Of a DNA stretch of 64,000 nucleotides, positions 17,679 through 27,331 are shown piece by piece (the stretch's first letter is position 1; each line of letters opens with the position of its first letter). Source of the DNA: Yersinia proxima. GTDB lineage: Bacteria; Pseudomonadota; Gammaproteobacteria; Enterobacterales; Enterobacteriaceae. A program made the position numbers and the translations under genes. The DNA lies in contig NZ_CABHYG010000020.1 in assembly GCF_902170785.1 (NCBI RefSeq), positions 1-64,000 of the forward strand, given 5' to 3'. Below the pieces are notes generated by a model. That model was given only the letters and a program-made list of their open reading frames with translations, made no database searches and was not told where the DNA came from.

Positions 17679-18541
17679 CGCCGAATAGGAATGAGATATT
17701 CGCATTTCAGCGAGGCCGGAGGCCCATCTTTCGGCCTTCCCTGAGGGAAGAATCGTTCGATGTCGTATCCACATCGACGGGTTAGCTCTAACTGTGGCAA
17801 ACAAGTGCCATACAGTGTCAGAATGAAGTCCTGCAACCCATCTGGTGGCCCGTCATAGCTAAACTGTACATATTCACCACCTTCCAGGATAACCGGTTGC
17901 CCTTCCTGCACATTACCTGGCACATGTTGTGGCTCGATGGCCGTCGTGTAGAAAATCTCTTGCTCATCATCTTTCTCCTGATTAGGTCGGGAGTGATGTA
18001 AGCCATAAAGCACCGGTGGCAAATGGTCTGCATCCCCCAGATACTGCTGCCAGAAGTGCACTCGCAACTCAGAACGATGAGTCATTATTTGCTCAAGTGT
18101 ACAAGAGTAGCTTTGGGTCAGTCCTACCAAATGCTGCTCAGGTAAGGTGATGAATTCAGGCTGAGGTAGCGTATATGTCCCCAACCGAATCGGTGGACAT
18201 ATCCCTGCTGAGTGCCAATCTTCTGATCGACGGTACAATGCAGGTGTTTGCGCAAACTGTTTCTTAAACGCGCGAGTGAAAGTTTGCTGCGAATCAAAGC
18301 GATATTGCAGGGCAATATCCAGAATCGGGCGGCTGGTTAATCGTAATGCGACAGCGGCTTTTGATAACCTTCTGGCGCGGATATACGCACCGATGGCATT
18401 CCCGGTGACATCCTTGAACATTCGCTGCAAATGCCATTTTGAATAGCCTGCTTTGGCAGCGACATTGTCCAATGCTAAAGGCTGGTCTAAATGACTTTCT
18501 AGCCAGCTAAGCAAATCACGAATGATACTGGCTTGATCCAT
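17675..18541 (-). CDS. rob: right oriC-binding transcriptional activator Rob
   Basis: Rob is an AraC-family activator of the mar/sox/rob regulon for drug, solvent and superoxide tolerance and also binds near oriC. The 288 residues match E. coli Rob (289). Two helix-turn-helix motifs lie in residues ~20-105 (AAKAGYSKWHLQRMF and then LDIALQYRFDSQQTFTRAF), and the C-terminal ~170 residues are the GyrI-like ligand domain that keeps Rob inactive until bile salts or dipyridyl bind. It overlaps gpmB at the stops. Confidence 0.96.
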   Translation of the reverse strand: MDQASIIRDLLSWLESHLDQPLALDNVAAKAGYSKWHLQRMFKDVTGNAIGAYIRARRLSKAAVALRLTSRPILDIALQYRFDSQQTFTRAFKKQFAQTPALYRRSEDWHSAGICPPIRLGTYTLPQPEFITLPEQHLVGLTQSYSCTLEQIMTHRSELRVHFWQQYLGDADHLPPVLYGLHHSRPNQEKDDEQEIFYTTAIEPQHVPGNVQEGQPVILEGGEYVQFSYDGPPDGLQDFILTLYGTCLPQLELTRRCGYDIERFFPQGRPKDGPPASLKCEYLIPIRR

Positions 18542-18765
18542 AGATCTTCCTCGTAAAGCGGCCTAAATTTAGGGTATTAGTGATGTGAAAGAATAGCTCT
18601 GGCGCATAGTAGCAACTTTTTATGCTCCCGACTGCTTAAGAATTTACTGACATTGTGTGCTAAAAATGTATCTAAGATTGATAAAATAACTTTTTCACCA
18701 ATATTTTATTATTGATGAAAATATTTAACGTTGGATAACGTTATTCAACGGTATGGAGTAAGTGT

Positions 18766-19236
18766 ATGAAAAAAAGTTGGATATTCCTTGGTTGTATACT
18801 TTCTTTCGGGGCAATAACGGCTCATGCGGAAGAGATTGGCTCCGTTGACACGGTATTTAAACTCCTGGGGCCTGACCATAAAATCGTGGTTGAAGCCTTC
18901 GATGATCCTGATGTTAAAAATGTAACTTGTTATATCAGCCGGGCAAAAACCGGTGGTATCAAAGGGGGGCTAGGGTTAGCGGAAGATACTTCCGATGCGG
19001 CCATTTCCTGTCAGCAAGTGGGGCCGATTGAGTTAAGTGACAAAATTAAAAACAAGAAATCTGACGGTACGGTAGTTTTCCAGAAACGGACTTCATTGGT
19101 GTTTAAAAAACTACAGGTTGTGCGTTTCTACGATCCGAAACGTAATGCCTTAATCTACCTGACTTACTCAGACAGAATTGTCGACGGCTCGCCGAAAAAC
19201 GCGATAAGCGCAGTGCCAATTATGCCGTGGCAATAA
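18766..19236 (+). CDS. creA: exported protein CreA
   Basis: A 156-residue periplasmic protein of the CreA family, whose function is not known. A signal peptide covers residues ~1-21 (ends ITAHAEE). The mature domain has two cysteines (NVTCYIS and AISCQQV) likely to form a disulfide. In E. coli it lies in front of creBCD; here the creBCD genes do not follow and arcA comes next on the other strand. Confidence 0.93.
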   Translation: MKKSWIFLGCILSFGAITAHAEEIGSVDTVFKLLGPDHKIVVEAFDDPDVKNVTCYISRAKTGGIKGGLGLAEDTSDAAISCQQVGPIELSDKIKNKKSDGTVVFQKRTSLVFKKLQVVRFYDPKRNALIYLTYSDRIVDGSPKNAISAVPIMPWQ

Positions 19237-19261
19237 AGTTATTTTGATAACCACGGGTAAT

Positions 19262-19292
19262 AAAAAAGCCAGCATTTGAGTGCTGGCTTTTT
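19262..19292. terminator. bidirectional terminator between creA and arcA
   Basis: Stem AAGCCAGCA / TGCTGGCTT with a 6-base loop, flanked by runs of A on the left and T on the right, lies between convergent creA and arcA. Confidence 0.88.
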
Positions 19293-19310
19293 CGTAGATG
19301 AATTAGATAG

Positions 19311-20027
19311 TTACTCTTCCAGGTCACCACAGAAACGATAACCTTCACCGTGGATAGTGGCGATGATTTCTGGAGTGTCCGGCGTTGATTCGAAATGCTT
19401 ACGAATACGACGGATGGTCACGTCAACAGTACGGTCATGTGGCTTCAGCTCACGACCGGTCATTTTCTTCAGTAATTCGCCACGGGATTGGATCTTGCCC
19501 GGGTTTTCACAGAAGTGCAGCATGGCACGGAACTCACTACGTGGCAGCTTATAATGCTCTCCAGCAGGGCTTATCAATGAACGGCTATTGATATCCAGCT
19601 CCCAGCCATTAAATTTATAGCTTTCTACCAAACGGCGCTCTTCGCCTACGCTACCCAGATTCATGGTGCGTGACAGTAAGTTGCGTGCCCGAATGGTCAA
19701 TTCGCGCGGATTGAAAGGTTTGGTGATGTAATCATCAGCACCAATTTCCAGGCCGAGGATTTTATCGACTTCGTTATCGCGGCCGGTCAGGAACATTAGG
19801 GCAACACTTGCTTGTTCACGAAGTTCCCGTGCCAGCAACAGGCCATTTTTGCCCGGCAGATTGATGTCCATGATAACTAAGTTGATATCATTCTCAGACA
19901 AAATGTGGTGCATTTCTGCGCCATCATTAGCCTCATGAACAACATAGCCTTCCGCCTCGAAAATGCTCTTCAGGGTGTTACGAGTAACTATCTCGTCTTC
20001 TACGATCAGAATGTGCGGGGTCTGCAT
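19311..20027 (-). CDS. arcA: aerobic respiration control response regulator ArcA
   Basis: ArcA is the response regulator of the ArcBA system and represses aerobic respiration genes under low oxygen. The 238 residues match E. coli. The receiver domain has the phospho-acceptor Asp54 in VIMDINLPG, and the C-terminal winged helix (residues ~135-235, ending [13 protein letters not shown]) is of the OmpR/PhoB type. An FNR-like site and the small gene yjjY lie upstream on the opposite strand. Confidence 0.98.
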   Translation of the reverse strand: MQTPHILIVEDEIVTRNTLKSIFEAEGYVVHEANDGAEMHHILSENDINLVIMDINLPGKNGLLLARELREQASVALMFLTGRDNEVDKILGLEIGADDYITKPFNPRELTIRARNLLSRTMNLGSVGEERRLVESYKFNGWELDINSRSLISPAGEHYKLPRSEFRAMLHFCENPGKIQSRGELLKKMTGRELKPHDRTVDVTIRRIRKHFESTPDTPEIIATIHGEGYRFCGDLEE

Positions 20028-20129
20028 GTTTGCTACCTAAAATTGCCAACAAAATAGAAATAGGAAGTACAGAAGTCTTTGTTATATTAGGATTTTTATT
20101 GACTAGTTACTCGTCATCCCGTTCATCAC

Positions 20130-20270
20130 ATGACTAAAGTACGTAAACGCGTTCTTGATGCACTTTCCATCAACGTCAACAACATCACTAGCTTGGTCGG
20201 GGTGTTACTCCCTACAGCCCCAAAGGTGACAAAAGCGGCGCATATCCTAACCCTATTAACAGCAATATAA
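20130..20270 (+). CDS. yjjY: small protein YjjY
   Basis: A 46-residue open frame from ATG at 20130 to TAA at 20270, divergent from arcA and starting 103 bp from the arcA start codon. It begins MTKVRKRVLDALSINVNN and ends in a hydrophobic stretch, ILTLLTAI. This resembles what I recall of E. coli YjjY, which is in the same place and of the same length. No function is known. The conserved place, length and frame support that it is expressed, but this is not shown here. Confidence 0.8.
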   Translation: MTKVRKRVLDALSINVNNITSLVGVLLPTAPKVTKAAHILTLLTAI

Positions 20271-20932
20271 CAGTGTGAGCCGAATTTACCACCCAACAAA
20301 ACTACGCTTTGTTGACATATATCAAATTCAATTGTAGCACGTTAACACTTTTGTGAAAAAGACTTACAAGAATACCAGCTTAAGCGATAGTTGGTTAAAT
20401 TATGTTACCGATTCAGTGTTATTAATATGAAAAATTGAATGTTCGAGGTAACTCAAAAATAATTTATCTAATCTATTGATTTTTATTGTTTAAAATCAAT
20501 ATTGTTTCATCGTTTTGGCAATTGGATAACTTTTCTTATTAGTGCTCTGTTTCGCCTAAAAACATAAGAAGAATTATCATTAATGTTAGTCAAATGTAAA
20601 GTGAAGTGACGAAGTTTTCATTTTTGTTGTCTTTTAAATCATTTGAGCGAAAAAACCAGCCTTAAAAGCCCGCTTTATTTTTTAATCACGTATGTTTCTG
20701 CCGTCTGGCGTTCTCTTATCGCTTAAAGATCAAATCTATTGCTTATTACCCTATTTCTGCTTATTAAGTAAAAAAATAGCAAAGGCATATCGTAGTGGTG
20801 ATGGCTTGTTTTTTAGTTTTATTATCTGGCTTTAAGCCAATTATTTTATTTATTTCGCCTAAAAAAGTTCATCAGATAAGACAATAGCTCAGCAGTGAGT
20901 GGTTAATTTTACCAGGGTGAAGAATGAAAAAA
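20271..20932. other. AT-rich intergenic region between yjjY and thr operon
   Basis: Beyond the FNR-like site I find a 7-bp hairpin CAACAAA/TTTGTTG at 20294-20314 and a short palindrome TGGCTTTAAGCCA near 20828. No open frame with family support is visible. The long arcA leader is expected to take up the left part. Confidence 0.5.
20312..20325. promoter_or_regulatory. FNR-like site upstream of arcA / downstream of yjjY
   Basis: The sequence TTGAC-ATAT-ATCAA differs from the FNR consensus TTGAT-N4-ATCAA at one base. It lies about 285 bp from the arcA start. E. coli arcA has a long leader with several promoters and FNR-dependent activation, so this is a plausible FNR site for arcA. Confidence 0.55.
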
Positions 20933-20933
20933 T

Positions 20934-20961
20934 TTGACTTGAGGGGACGATTGCTTTAACC
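20934..20961 (+). promoter_or_regulatory. threonine operon promoter
   Basis: TTGACT at 20934-20939 and TTTAACC at 20955-20961, followed by CAATAGAGGTAGAG, align with the E. coli thr promoter (TTGACT, then TTTAACCAATATAGG). The position is about 45 bp before the leader peptide. Confidence 0.75.
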
Positions 20962-21003
20962 AATAGAGGTAGAGCCATATTATTTATGAGACAGACAGAC
21001 GAC

Positions 21004-21072
21004 ATGCGATACATCAGCCTGAACACAACAATTATTACCACCACCGAAACCACAGGTTACGGGGCGGGCTGA
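21004..21072 (+). CDS. thrL: threonine operon leader peptide ThrL
   Basis: A 22-codon frame starting MRYISLNTTIITTTETT. It contains seven Thr and three Ile codons, and is followed by the attenuator. Ribosome stalling on Thr or Ile codons lets the structural genes be read, as in E. coli (21 residues, MKRISTTITTT...). The N-terminal half differs, but the C-terminal GAG end is kept. Confidence 0.95.
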   Translation: MRYISLNTTIITTTETTGYGAG

Positions 21073-21091
21073 CGCGTACAGGAAACAACAG

Positions 21092-21129
21092 AAAAAAGCC
21101 CGCACCTAAACAGTGCGGGCTTTTTTTTT
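21092..21129 (+). terminator. thr attenuator
   Basis: The GC-rich stem AAGCCCGCAC / GTGCGGGCTT with a 7-base loop is followed by nine Ts. It lies between thrL and thrA and is the intrinsic terminator of the attenuation mechanism. Confidence 0.95.
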
Positions 21130-21190
21130 CAATCAAATATTTGCAAAAAAGTTTGCGATAAAAAAGCGCGAAAGCGGGAGAGAATCAGAA

Positions 21191-23650
21191 ATGCGAGTGC
21201 TGAAATTTGGCGGGACATCAGTAGCAAATGCAGAACGCTTTATGCGTGTTGCCGATATCATAGAAAGTAATGCGCGTCAGGGACAAGTGGCGACGGTATT
21301 ATCCGCTCCCGCTAAAATTACCAACCATCTGGTGGCGATGATCGATAAAATGGTGGCTGGGCAAGATATCTCGCCGAACATCAGTGATGCTGAACGAATT
21401 TTTTCCGAGCTATTGCGTGGATTGGCTGATGCGCAACCGGGTTTTGAATATGAGCGTTTAAAAGCGCTGGTAGCTCATGAGTTTGCGCAACTCAAACACG
21501 TCCTGCACGGTATCTCGTTGCTGGGCCAATGCCCGGATAGTATCAATGCTGCCATTATCTGCCGCGGCGAAAAATTGTCCATTGCCATTATGGAAGCATT
21601 ATTTCAAGCGAAAGGTTATCAAGTCAGCGTGATTAATCCGGTCGAGAAATTGTTGGCGCAAGGCCATTATCTCGAATCCACCGTTGATATCACTGAATCT
21701 ACCCGCCGCATCGGTTCCAGTAGTATTCCTGCTGACCATATCATCCTGATGGCCGGTTTCACTGCCGGTAATGACAAAGGGGAGTTGGTGGTACTGGGGC
21801 GCAATGGATCAGATTATTCTGCTGCAGTGTTGGCTGCGTGTTTACGCGCTGATTGTTGTGAAATCTGGACTGACGTGGATGGGGTTTATACTTGTGATCC
21901 TCGTGTTGTACCTGATGCTCGATTATTGAAATCGATGTCATATCAGGAAGCGATGGAGCTGTCCTATTTTGGCGCTTCGGTTCTCCACCCCCGCACTATC
22001 GCTCCTATCGCCCAGTTCCAAATTCCTTGCCTGATTAAAAATACTTCTAACCCGCAAGCCCCCGGCACCTTGATTGGTAGGGAAGGCAGTGATGATGGCT
22101 TCCCAGTGAAAGGCATCACCAACCTGAATAATATGGCGATGATTAACGTGTCTGGCCCAGGCATGAAAGGCATGGTCGGTATGGCAGCTCGCGTATTCGC
22201 GGTGATGTCACGCAGCGGTATTTCAGTGGTGCTAATCACCCAGTCTTCTTCTGAATACAGCATCAGTTTCTGTGTTCCGCAAAGTGAGTTAGCCCGTGCC
22301 CGCAAAGCATTAGACGAAGAGTTTTATCTGGAATTGAAAGATGGTCTGTTAGAGCCATTGGATGTGATGGAACATCTGGCGATTATTTCAGTAGTTGGCG
22401 ATGGCATGCGCACTTTACGTGGCATCTCAGCGCGCTTCTTCTCAGCACTGGCCCGCGCCAATATTAATATTATCGCGATTGCGCAAGGCTCGTCTGAGCG
22501 CTCTATCTCTGTGGTGGTCAGCAATGATGCCGTTACTACCGGTGTGCGGGTTTGTCACCAGATGTTGTTCAATACTGATCAGGTTATTGAAGTGTTTGTC
22601 ATTGGCGTCGGTGGTGTGGGTGGGGCATTAATTGAGCAAATCTATCGTCAACAACCTTGGTTGAAGCAGCGCCATATCGATTTGCGCGTTTGCGGCATCG
22701 CCAATTCCAAAGCCATGTTAACTAATGTGCACGGTATTTCGCTGGATAACTGGCGTCATGAACTGGCCGAAGTGCAAGAGCCGTTTAACTTAAGTCGCTT
22801 AATTCGCCTGGTGAAAGAGTATCACTTGCTCAATCCGGTGATTGTCGACTGTACATCCAGCCAGGCTGTTGCGGATCAATATGCTGATTTCCTGGCCGAT
22901 GGTTTCCATGTTGTGACACCAAACAAGAAAGCTAACACCTCATCGATGAATTACTACCGTCAGATGCGCGCAGCGGCAGCGAAGTCATGCCGTAAATTCT
23001 TGTATGACACTAACGTTGGTGCGGGTCTGCCGGTTATCGAAAACTTACAGAATTTGCTCAATGCAGGTGATGAACTGATGCGTTTTTCTGGCATTCTTTC
23101 AGGATCACTCTCTTTCATCTTCGGTAAACTGGACGAAGGGATGACCTTGTCAGAGGCGACATTACAGGCCAAGGCGCTGGGTTATACCGAACCAGACCCA
23201 CGCGATGATCTCTCCGGGATGGATGTCGCCCGGAAATTGTTGATCCTGGCCCGTGAAGCAGGGTACAAACTTGAATTGGCTGATATCGAAGTTGAGTCCG
23301 TTCTACCAGCAAGTTTTGATGCCAGCGGTGATGTCGATAGTTTCCTCGCTCGCCTGCCGTCACTGGACGGTGAGTTTACCCGTTTGGTGGCAAATGCCGC
23401 AGAGCAGGGCAAAGTGCTGCGTTATGTCGGGGTGATTGAAGAGGGGCGTTGTATCGTTCGGATGGATGCGGTCGATGGTAACGATCCGCTGTATAAAGTG
23501 AAAAATGGTGAGAATGCGTTGGCTTTCTATACCCACTATTATCAGCCGATCCCGTTGGTGCTGCGCGGGTATGGTGCGGGTAATGACGTGACTGCTGCTG
23601 GGGTATTCGCTGATCTTTTACGCACATTATCATGGAAGTTGGGAGTTTAA
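21191..23650 (+). CDS. thrA: bifunctional aspartokinase I / homoserine dehydrogenase I ThrA
   Basis: ThrA catalyses two steps of threonine synthesis, aspartate to aspartyl phosphate and aspartate semialdehyde to homoserine, and is inhibited by threonine. The ATG at 21191 starts the conserved [13 protein letters not shown]; the frame is open upstream but that stretch covers the attenuator. The 819 residues compare with 820 in E. coli. The kinase is N-terminal, ACT domains lie in the middle (residues ~315-460) and the dehydrogenase is C-terminal with GVGGVGGAL near 470. AGAATCAGAA precedes the start, a weak ribosome site. thrB follows after 2 bp. Confidence 0.98.
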   Translation: MRVLKFGGTSVANAERFMRVADIIESNARQGQVATVLSAPAKITNHLVAMIDKMVAGQDISPNISDAERIFSELLRGLADAQPGFEYERLKALVAHEFAQLKHVLHGISLLGQCPDSINAAIICRGEKLSIAIMEALFQAKGYQVSVINPVEKLLAQGHYLESTVDITESTRRIGSSSIPADHIILMAGFTAGNDKGELVVLGRNGSDYSAAVLAACLRADCCEIWTDVDGVYTCDPRVVPDARLLKSMSYQEAMELSYFGASVLHPRTIAPIAQFQIPCLIKNTSNPQAPGTLIGREGSDDGFPVKGITNLNNMAMINVSGPGMKGMVGMAARVFAVMSRSGISVVLITQSSSEYSISFCVPQSELARARKALDEEFYLELKDGLLEPLDVMEHLAIISVVGDGMRTLRGISARFFSALARANINIIAIAQGSSERSISVVVSNDAVTTGVRVCHQMLFNTDQVIEVFVIGVGGVGGALIEQIYRQQPWLKQRHIDLRVCGIANSKAMLTNVHGISLDNWRHELAEVQEPFNLSRLIRLVKEYHLLNPVIVDCTSSQAVADQYADFLADGFHVVTPNKKANTSSMNYYRQMRAAAAKSCRKFLYDTNVGAGLPVIENLQNLLNAGDELMRFSGILSGSLSFIFGKLDEGMTLSEATLQAKALGYTEPDPRDDLSGMDVARKLLILAREAGYKLELADIEVESVLPASFDASGDVDSFLARLPSLDGEFTRLVANAAEQGKVLRYVGVIEEGRCIVRMDAVDGNDPLYKVKNGENALAFYTHYYQPIPLVLRGYGAGNDVTAAGVFADLLRTLSWKLGV

Positions 23651-23652
23651 AT

Positions 23653-24582
23653 ATGGTTAAGATCTATGCTCCGGCATCGATTGGCAATGTCAGCGTTGGC
23701 TTCGATGTGCTGGGTGCGGCGGTTTCACCAGTAGACGGCACTTTGCTGGGCGATTGTGTCAGCGTGACTGCAGCGGACAGTTTTAGTCTGCGTAACGAAG
23801 GCCGCTTTGTCAGCAAATTACCTGATGATCCAAAAGAAAATATCGTTTATCAATGCTGGGAGCGTTTTTGTCAGGAAATGGGCAAAGAGATCCCGGTAGC
23901 CATGGTGCTGGAAAAGAACATGCCGATCGGCTCAGGGCTGGGTTCGAGTGCCTGTTCTGTTGTTGCCGGCTTGATGGCAATGAACGAATTCTGTGGCAAA
24001 CCGCTGGATAAAGTTACGCTGCTGGGCATGATGGGCGAGCTGGAAGGGCGTGTTTCCGGCAGTGTACATTTTGATAATGTCGCCCCTTGCTATTTAGGTG
24101 GGATGCAATTGATCCTCGAGCAACCAGGCTATATCAGTCAAGATGTACCCGGTTTTGACGACTGGCTGTGGGTGATGGCTTATCCGGGGATTAAAGTCTC
24201 TACCGCTGAGGCACGGGCTATTTTACCCGCACAGTATCGCCGTCAGGATTGCATCGCTCACGGGCGTAATTTGGCTGGATTTATTCACGCCTGCCACACT
24301 CAACAGCCAAGTCTGGCCGCTAAAATGATGAAAGATGTCATTGCCGAGCCTTACCGCACTCAATTATTGCCGGGCTTTGCTGCGGCCAGGCAAGCCGCGC
24401 AGGATATTGGCGCGCTGGCCTGTGGTATTTCCGGTTCTGGCCCCACGTTATTTGCCGTCTGCAATGATAGCGAGACCGCACAGCGTATGGCGAGCTGGTT
24501 ACAAAATCATTACCTGCAAAACGACGAAGGTTTTGTTCATATTTGCCGTCTGGATACCGCAGGCGCACGACTACTGGGATAA
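23653..24582 (+). CDS. thrB: homoserine kinase ThrB
   Basis: ThrB phosphorylates homoserine. It is 309 residues of the GHMP kinase family. The start at 23653 gives [18 protein letters not shown], the usual family beginning; the frame upstream overlaps thrA and is not used. The ATP-binding motif [12 protein letters not shown] lies near residue 90. The 3-bp gap to thrC implies translational coupling. Confidence 0.97.
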   Translation: MVKIYAPASIGNVSVGFDVLGAAVSPVDGTLLGDCVSVTAADSFSLRNEGRFVSKLPDDPKENIVYQCWERFCQEMGKEIPVAMVLEKNMPIGSGLGSSACSVVAGLMAMNEFCGKPLDKVTLLGMMGELEGRVSGSVHFDNVAPCYLGGMQLILEQPGYISQDVPGFDDWLWVMAYPGIKVSTAEARAILPAQYRRQDCIAHGRNLAGFIHACHTQQPSLAAKMMKDVIAEPYRTQLLPGFAAARQAAQDIGALACGISGSGPTLFAVCNDSETAQRMASWLQNHYLQNDEGFVHICRLDTAGARLLG

Positions 24583-24585
24583 CGC

Positions 24586-25875
24586 ATGAAACTGTATAAC
24601 CTTAAAGATCACAACGAGCAGGTCAGCTTCGCGCAAGCGATCAAACAGGGCCTGGGCAAGCAGCAAGGGTTGTTCTTCCCGCTGGAGTTGCCAGAGTTTG
24701 AACTGACAGAAATTGATAAACTGCTGGATCTGGATTTTGTCACTCGCAGCAGCCGTATTTTGTCTGCTTTTATTGGTAATGAAATTGCACCAGAAGTATT
24801 AACCAAGCGTGTTCAGGCTGCGTTTGAGTTTCCGGCTCCAGTCGCTCAGGTTGAGAATGATATCGCCGCATTGGAGTTGTTCCACGGCCCGACATTGGCC
24901 TTTAAGGATTTCGGCGCACGTTTTATGGCACAAATGCTGGCCGAAGTGGCTGGCGACCAGCCAGTGACTATCTTAACCGCAACCTCTGGTGATACTGGGG
25001 CGGCGGTCGCTCATGCTTTCTATGGCTTGAAAAATGTGCGCGTGGTTATCCTCTATCCACGTGGCAAAATCAGCCCGCTGCAAGAGAAGCTGTTCTGTAC
25101 GTTAGGTGGCAATATCCACACGGTGGCCATTGAGGGCGATTTTGATGCTTGTCAGGCGCTGGTCAAACAAGCCTTTGATGATGAAGAGTTGAAGCAGGAG
25201 TTGAGCCTTAACTCTGCTAACTCTATTAATATCAGCCGTTTGCTGGCTCAGATTTGCTATTACTTTGAAGCTGTAGCCCAGTTACCGCAAGAAGCGCGTA
25301 ACCAATTGGTTATCTCCGTGCCAAGTGGCAACTTCGGTGATTTGACCGCCGGCTTGCTGGCAAAATCGTTAGGTTTGCCGGTAAAACGCTTTATCGCTGC
25401 CACCAATGCCAACGACACCGTGCCGCGCTTCCTGGTTAATGGCCAATGGCAGCCGAAGCCGACGGTGGCGACGTTATCGAATGCTATGGATGTCAGCCAG
25501 CCGAATAACTGGCCGCGTGTTGAGGAGCTTTATCGTCGTAAAATCTGGCAGTTGAAAGAATTGGGCCACGGCGCAGTTAGTGATGATGTCACCAAAGAGA
25601 CGATGCGCGAGCTAGCGGATTTGGGTTATATCTCAGAACCTCATGCCGCCATTGCCTACCGCGTGCTACGTGATCAGTTGCAAGACGGTGAGTTTGGGTT
25701 GTTTATCGGCACCGCTCATCCGGCGAAATTCAAAGAAAGTGTGGAAGAGATTCTGGGGCAAGAATTGCCGCTGCCAAAACCACTGGCAGTGCGGGCACAA
25801 TTACCGTTGTTGTCACATGATTTGCCAGCAGATTTTGCGCAACTGCGCACTTTCCTGATGGCTTTGCCTAAGTAA
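24586..25875 (+). CDS. thrC: threonine synthase ThrC
   Basis: ThrC converts O-phosphohomoserine to threonine with pyridoxal phosphate. The 429 residues are typical of the enterobacterial enzyme. The PLP lysine is in LAFKDFGARF near residue 107. Last gene of thrLABC. Two palindromes follow in place of a classical terminator. Confidence 0.98.
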   Translation: MKLYNLKDHNEQVSFAQAIKQGLGKQQGLFFPLELPEFELTEIDKLLDLDFVTRSSRILSAFIGNEIAPEVLTKRVQAAFEFPAPVAQVENDIAALELFHGPTLAFKDFGARFMAQMLAEVAGDQPVTILTATSGDTGAAVAHAFYGLKNVRVVILYPRGKISPLQEKLFCTLGGNIHTVAIEGDFDACQALVKQAFDDEELKQELSLNSANSINISRLLAQICYYFEAVAQLPQEARNQLVISVPSGNFGDLTAGLLAKSLGLPVKRFIAATNANDTVPRFLVNGQWQPKPTVATLSNAMDVSQPNNWPRVEELYRRKIWQLKELGHGAVSDDVTKETMRELADLGYISEPHAAIAYRVLRDQLQDGEFGLFIGTAHPAKFKESVEEILGQELPLPKPLAVRAQLPLLSHDLPADFAQLRTFLMALPK

Positions 25876-25887
25876 TTAAACGCATAA

Positions 25888-25908
25888 GGGGCCAATTTGA
25901 TTGGCTCC
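25888..25908. repeat. palindrome after thrC
   Basis: GGGGCCAAT and ATTGGCTCC pair over 9 bp with one G-T pair and a 3-base loop. There is no T-run after it, so it is not a typical terminator; it may act with the larger hairpin beside it. Confidence 0.55.
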
Positions 25909-25916
25909 GAAGTTTG

Positions 25917-25986
25917 GCGGGGCGACTGCACCGATGGGCGCTCCGGCGGCGCATGCCGCTACGACCCATTCGGTACATTTCCCCGC
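25917..25986. repeat. 70-bp imperfect palindrome between thrC and yaaA
   Basis: Three nested arms pair across 70 bp: GCGGGG with CCCCGC at the ends, ACCGA-TGGG with CCCA-T-TCGGT in the middle, and GCGGC / GCCGC around a GCAT loop in the centre. It lies between convergent genes thrC and yaaA. It could be a member of a dispersed palindromic family or a bidirectional RNA end; only one copy is seen here. Confidence 0.6.
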
Positions 25987-26019
25987 TTATCAACTAGTTT
26001 AATCGTTGCGCGGTCATTT

Positions 26020-26796
26020 CTAGTGTTGTTCAGCCCGCTTAAAGACTAATTCATTTTTCGCCGACAGCCCGGCATCAAATTCATAACCTTCCAGATTAAA
26101 ATCAACCAGTTGCTCTGGTTTGGTGAGTTTATTCTGAATAATAAATCGGCTCATCAGGCCGCGGGCCTTTTTGGCATAGAAGCTGATAATTTTATATTTG
26201 CCGTTCTTTTCATCCAAAAAGACCGGCTTAATCAGTGAACCGGCTAATTTGGCGGGTTTCACGGCCTTAAAGTATTCATCTGAGGCGAGATTTATCAGCA
26301 CGTTATCACCTTGCTGCTCCAGCGCCTGATTCAGTTTCTCTGTTATCTGGTCATCCCAGAACGAATAGAGATCTTTGCCGCGTGGGTTAGCCAGTTTGAT
26401 CCCCATCTCCAGACGATACGGTTGCATCAAATCTAGCGGGCGCAATACGCCGTAGAGTCCGGAAAGCATGCGTAAATGCTGTTGGGCAAAGTCAAAGTCA
26501 GCAGCGCTGAAATCCTGCGCCTGCATGCCGGTATAAACATCGCCTTTAAAAGCCAGAATCGCCTGACGTGCATTGTCTGGGGTGAAATCAGGTTGCCATT
26601 CGCTGAAACGGGCGGCATTTAAACCGGCCAGTTTGTCGCTGATTCCCATCAGGCTACTGATTTGGGCTGGTGTCAGCTCACGGCAGATCTCGATAAGCTG
26701 TTGTGATTTATCCAACATCTCTGGCTGAGTAAACTTTTTGGTCGCGAGCGGACTTTGATAATCAAGGGTTTTAGCCGGGGAGATAACAATAAGCAT
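26020..26796 (-). CDS. yaaA: peroxide stress protein YaaA
   Basis: A 258-residue member of the DUF328/YaaA family. E. coli YaaA lowers free iron and so DNA damage during hydrogen peroxide stress, and is induced by OxyR. The family start [13 protein letters not shown] is intact, and basic C-terminal motifs ([15 protein letters not shown]) are present. The leader has AGGATGTC before the ATG. An ERIC element begins 15 bp upstream, in the leader of this gene. In E. coli, alsT(yaaJ) separates yaaA from talB; here it is absent. Confidence 0.95.
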   Translation of the reverse strand: MLIVISPAKTLDYQSPLATKKFTQPEMLDKSQQLIEICRELTPAQISSLMGISDKLAGLNAARFSEWQPDFTPDNARQAILAFKGDVYTGMQAQDFSAADFDFAQQHLRMLSGLYGVLRPLDLMQPYRLEMGIKLANPRGKDLYSFWDDQITEKLNQALEQQGDNVLINLASDEYFKAVKPAKLAGSLIKPVFLDEKNGKYKIISFYAKKARGLMSRFIIQNKLTKPEQLVDFNLEGYEFDAGLSAKNELVFKRAEQH

Positions 26797-26810
26797 GATG
26801 ACATCCTATT

Positions 26811-26937
26811 AATACCCGGAATACTTCAAGCAGCATGTGCGTTGGCTTCTTTCGTTCACCTCAGTCACTTACTTATGTAAGCTCCTGAGGATTCACTCAC
26901 TTGTCGCCTTCCTGTCACTCGAATTATTTAGGGTATA
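26811..26937. repeat. ERIC element, full length (127 bp)
   Basis: A complete ERIC element, 127 bp, with AATACCC at one end and GGGTATA at the other. The central palindrome ACTTACTTATGTAAGCTCCTGAGG matches the classic ERIC1R/ERIC2 primer region. Its left end is 15 bp before the yaaA start codon, so it is probably copied into the yaaA transcript. Confidence 0.95.
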
Positions 26938-27169
26938 TTTAAATAAGACACTGTAGCAAAAAGCGTAGTGTAGCAAAAAGAAGATTGGACGATTGCTAGG
27001 ATAGATAGATTGAGTTGTCAGAGATGATATAGTTTAGCTAAATCGTCTCAGCACGATAAGAATGGATGAAATTGCTATTAACCTGCCGGTTTCTGGCTGT
27101 TTTAAAAGGCGAAAACGGTTGCGAACCGAATACTGCCTGTTTGCGCTTTTTTTAATCAGTTTAACTGCC

Positions 27170-27197
27170 TTGCACCAAGGCTTACGCATGTTATTAT
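27170..27197 (+). promoter_or_regulatory. candidate talB promoter
   Basis: TTGCAC at 27170-27175 and TATTAT at 27192-27197, with 16 bp between, are close to sigma-70 consensus. The position is 135 bp before the talB start. Confidence 0.4.
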
Positions 27198-27331
27198 CAA
27201 GACAAGGCAGACGTCGAAATAGCTAATATTGCGAAACCGCTAACATTCCGAATGAGATGAAGCGCCATTTCGACCGAGATAAAAGTTGCGACATGCCAAA
27301 AGTTCATGCACAAACGATGAGAAACGACAAC

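Noticed and set aside
20340-20930. A missing gene in the arcA-thr gap
   Set aside because: AT-rich with frequent stops; no frame with a motif or a ribosome site was found.
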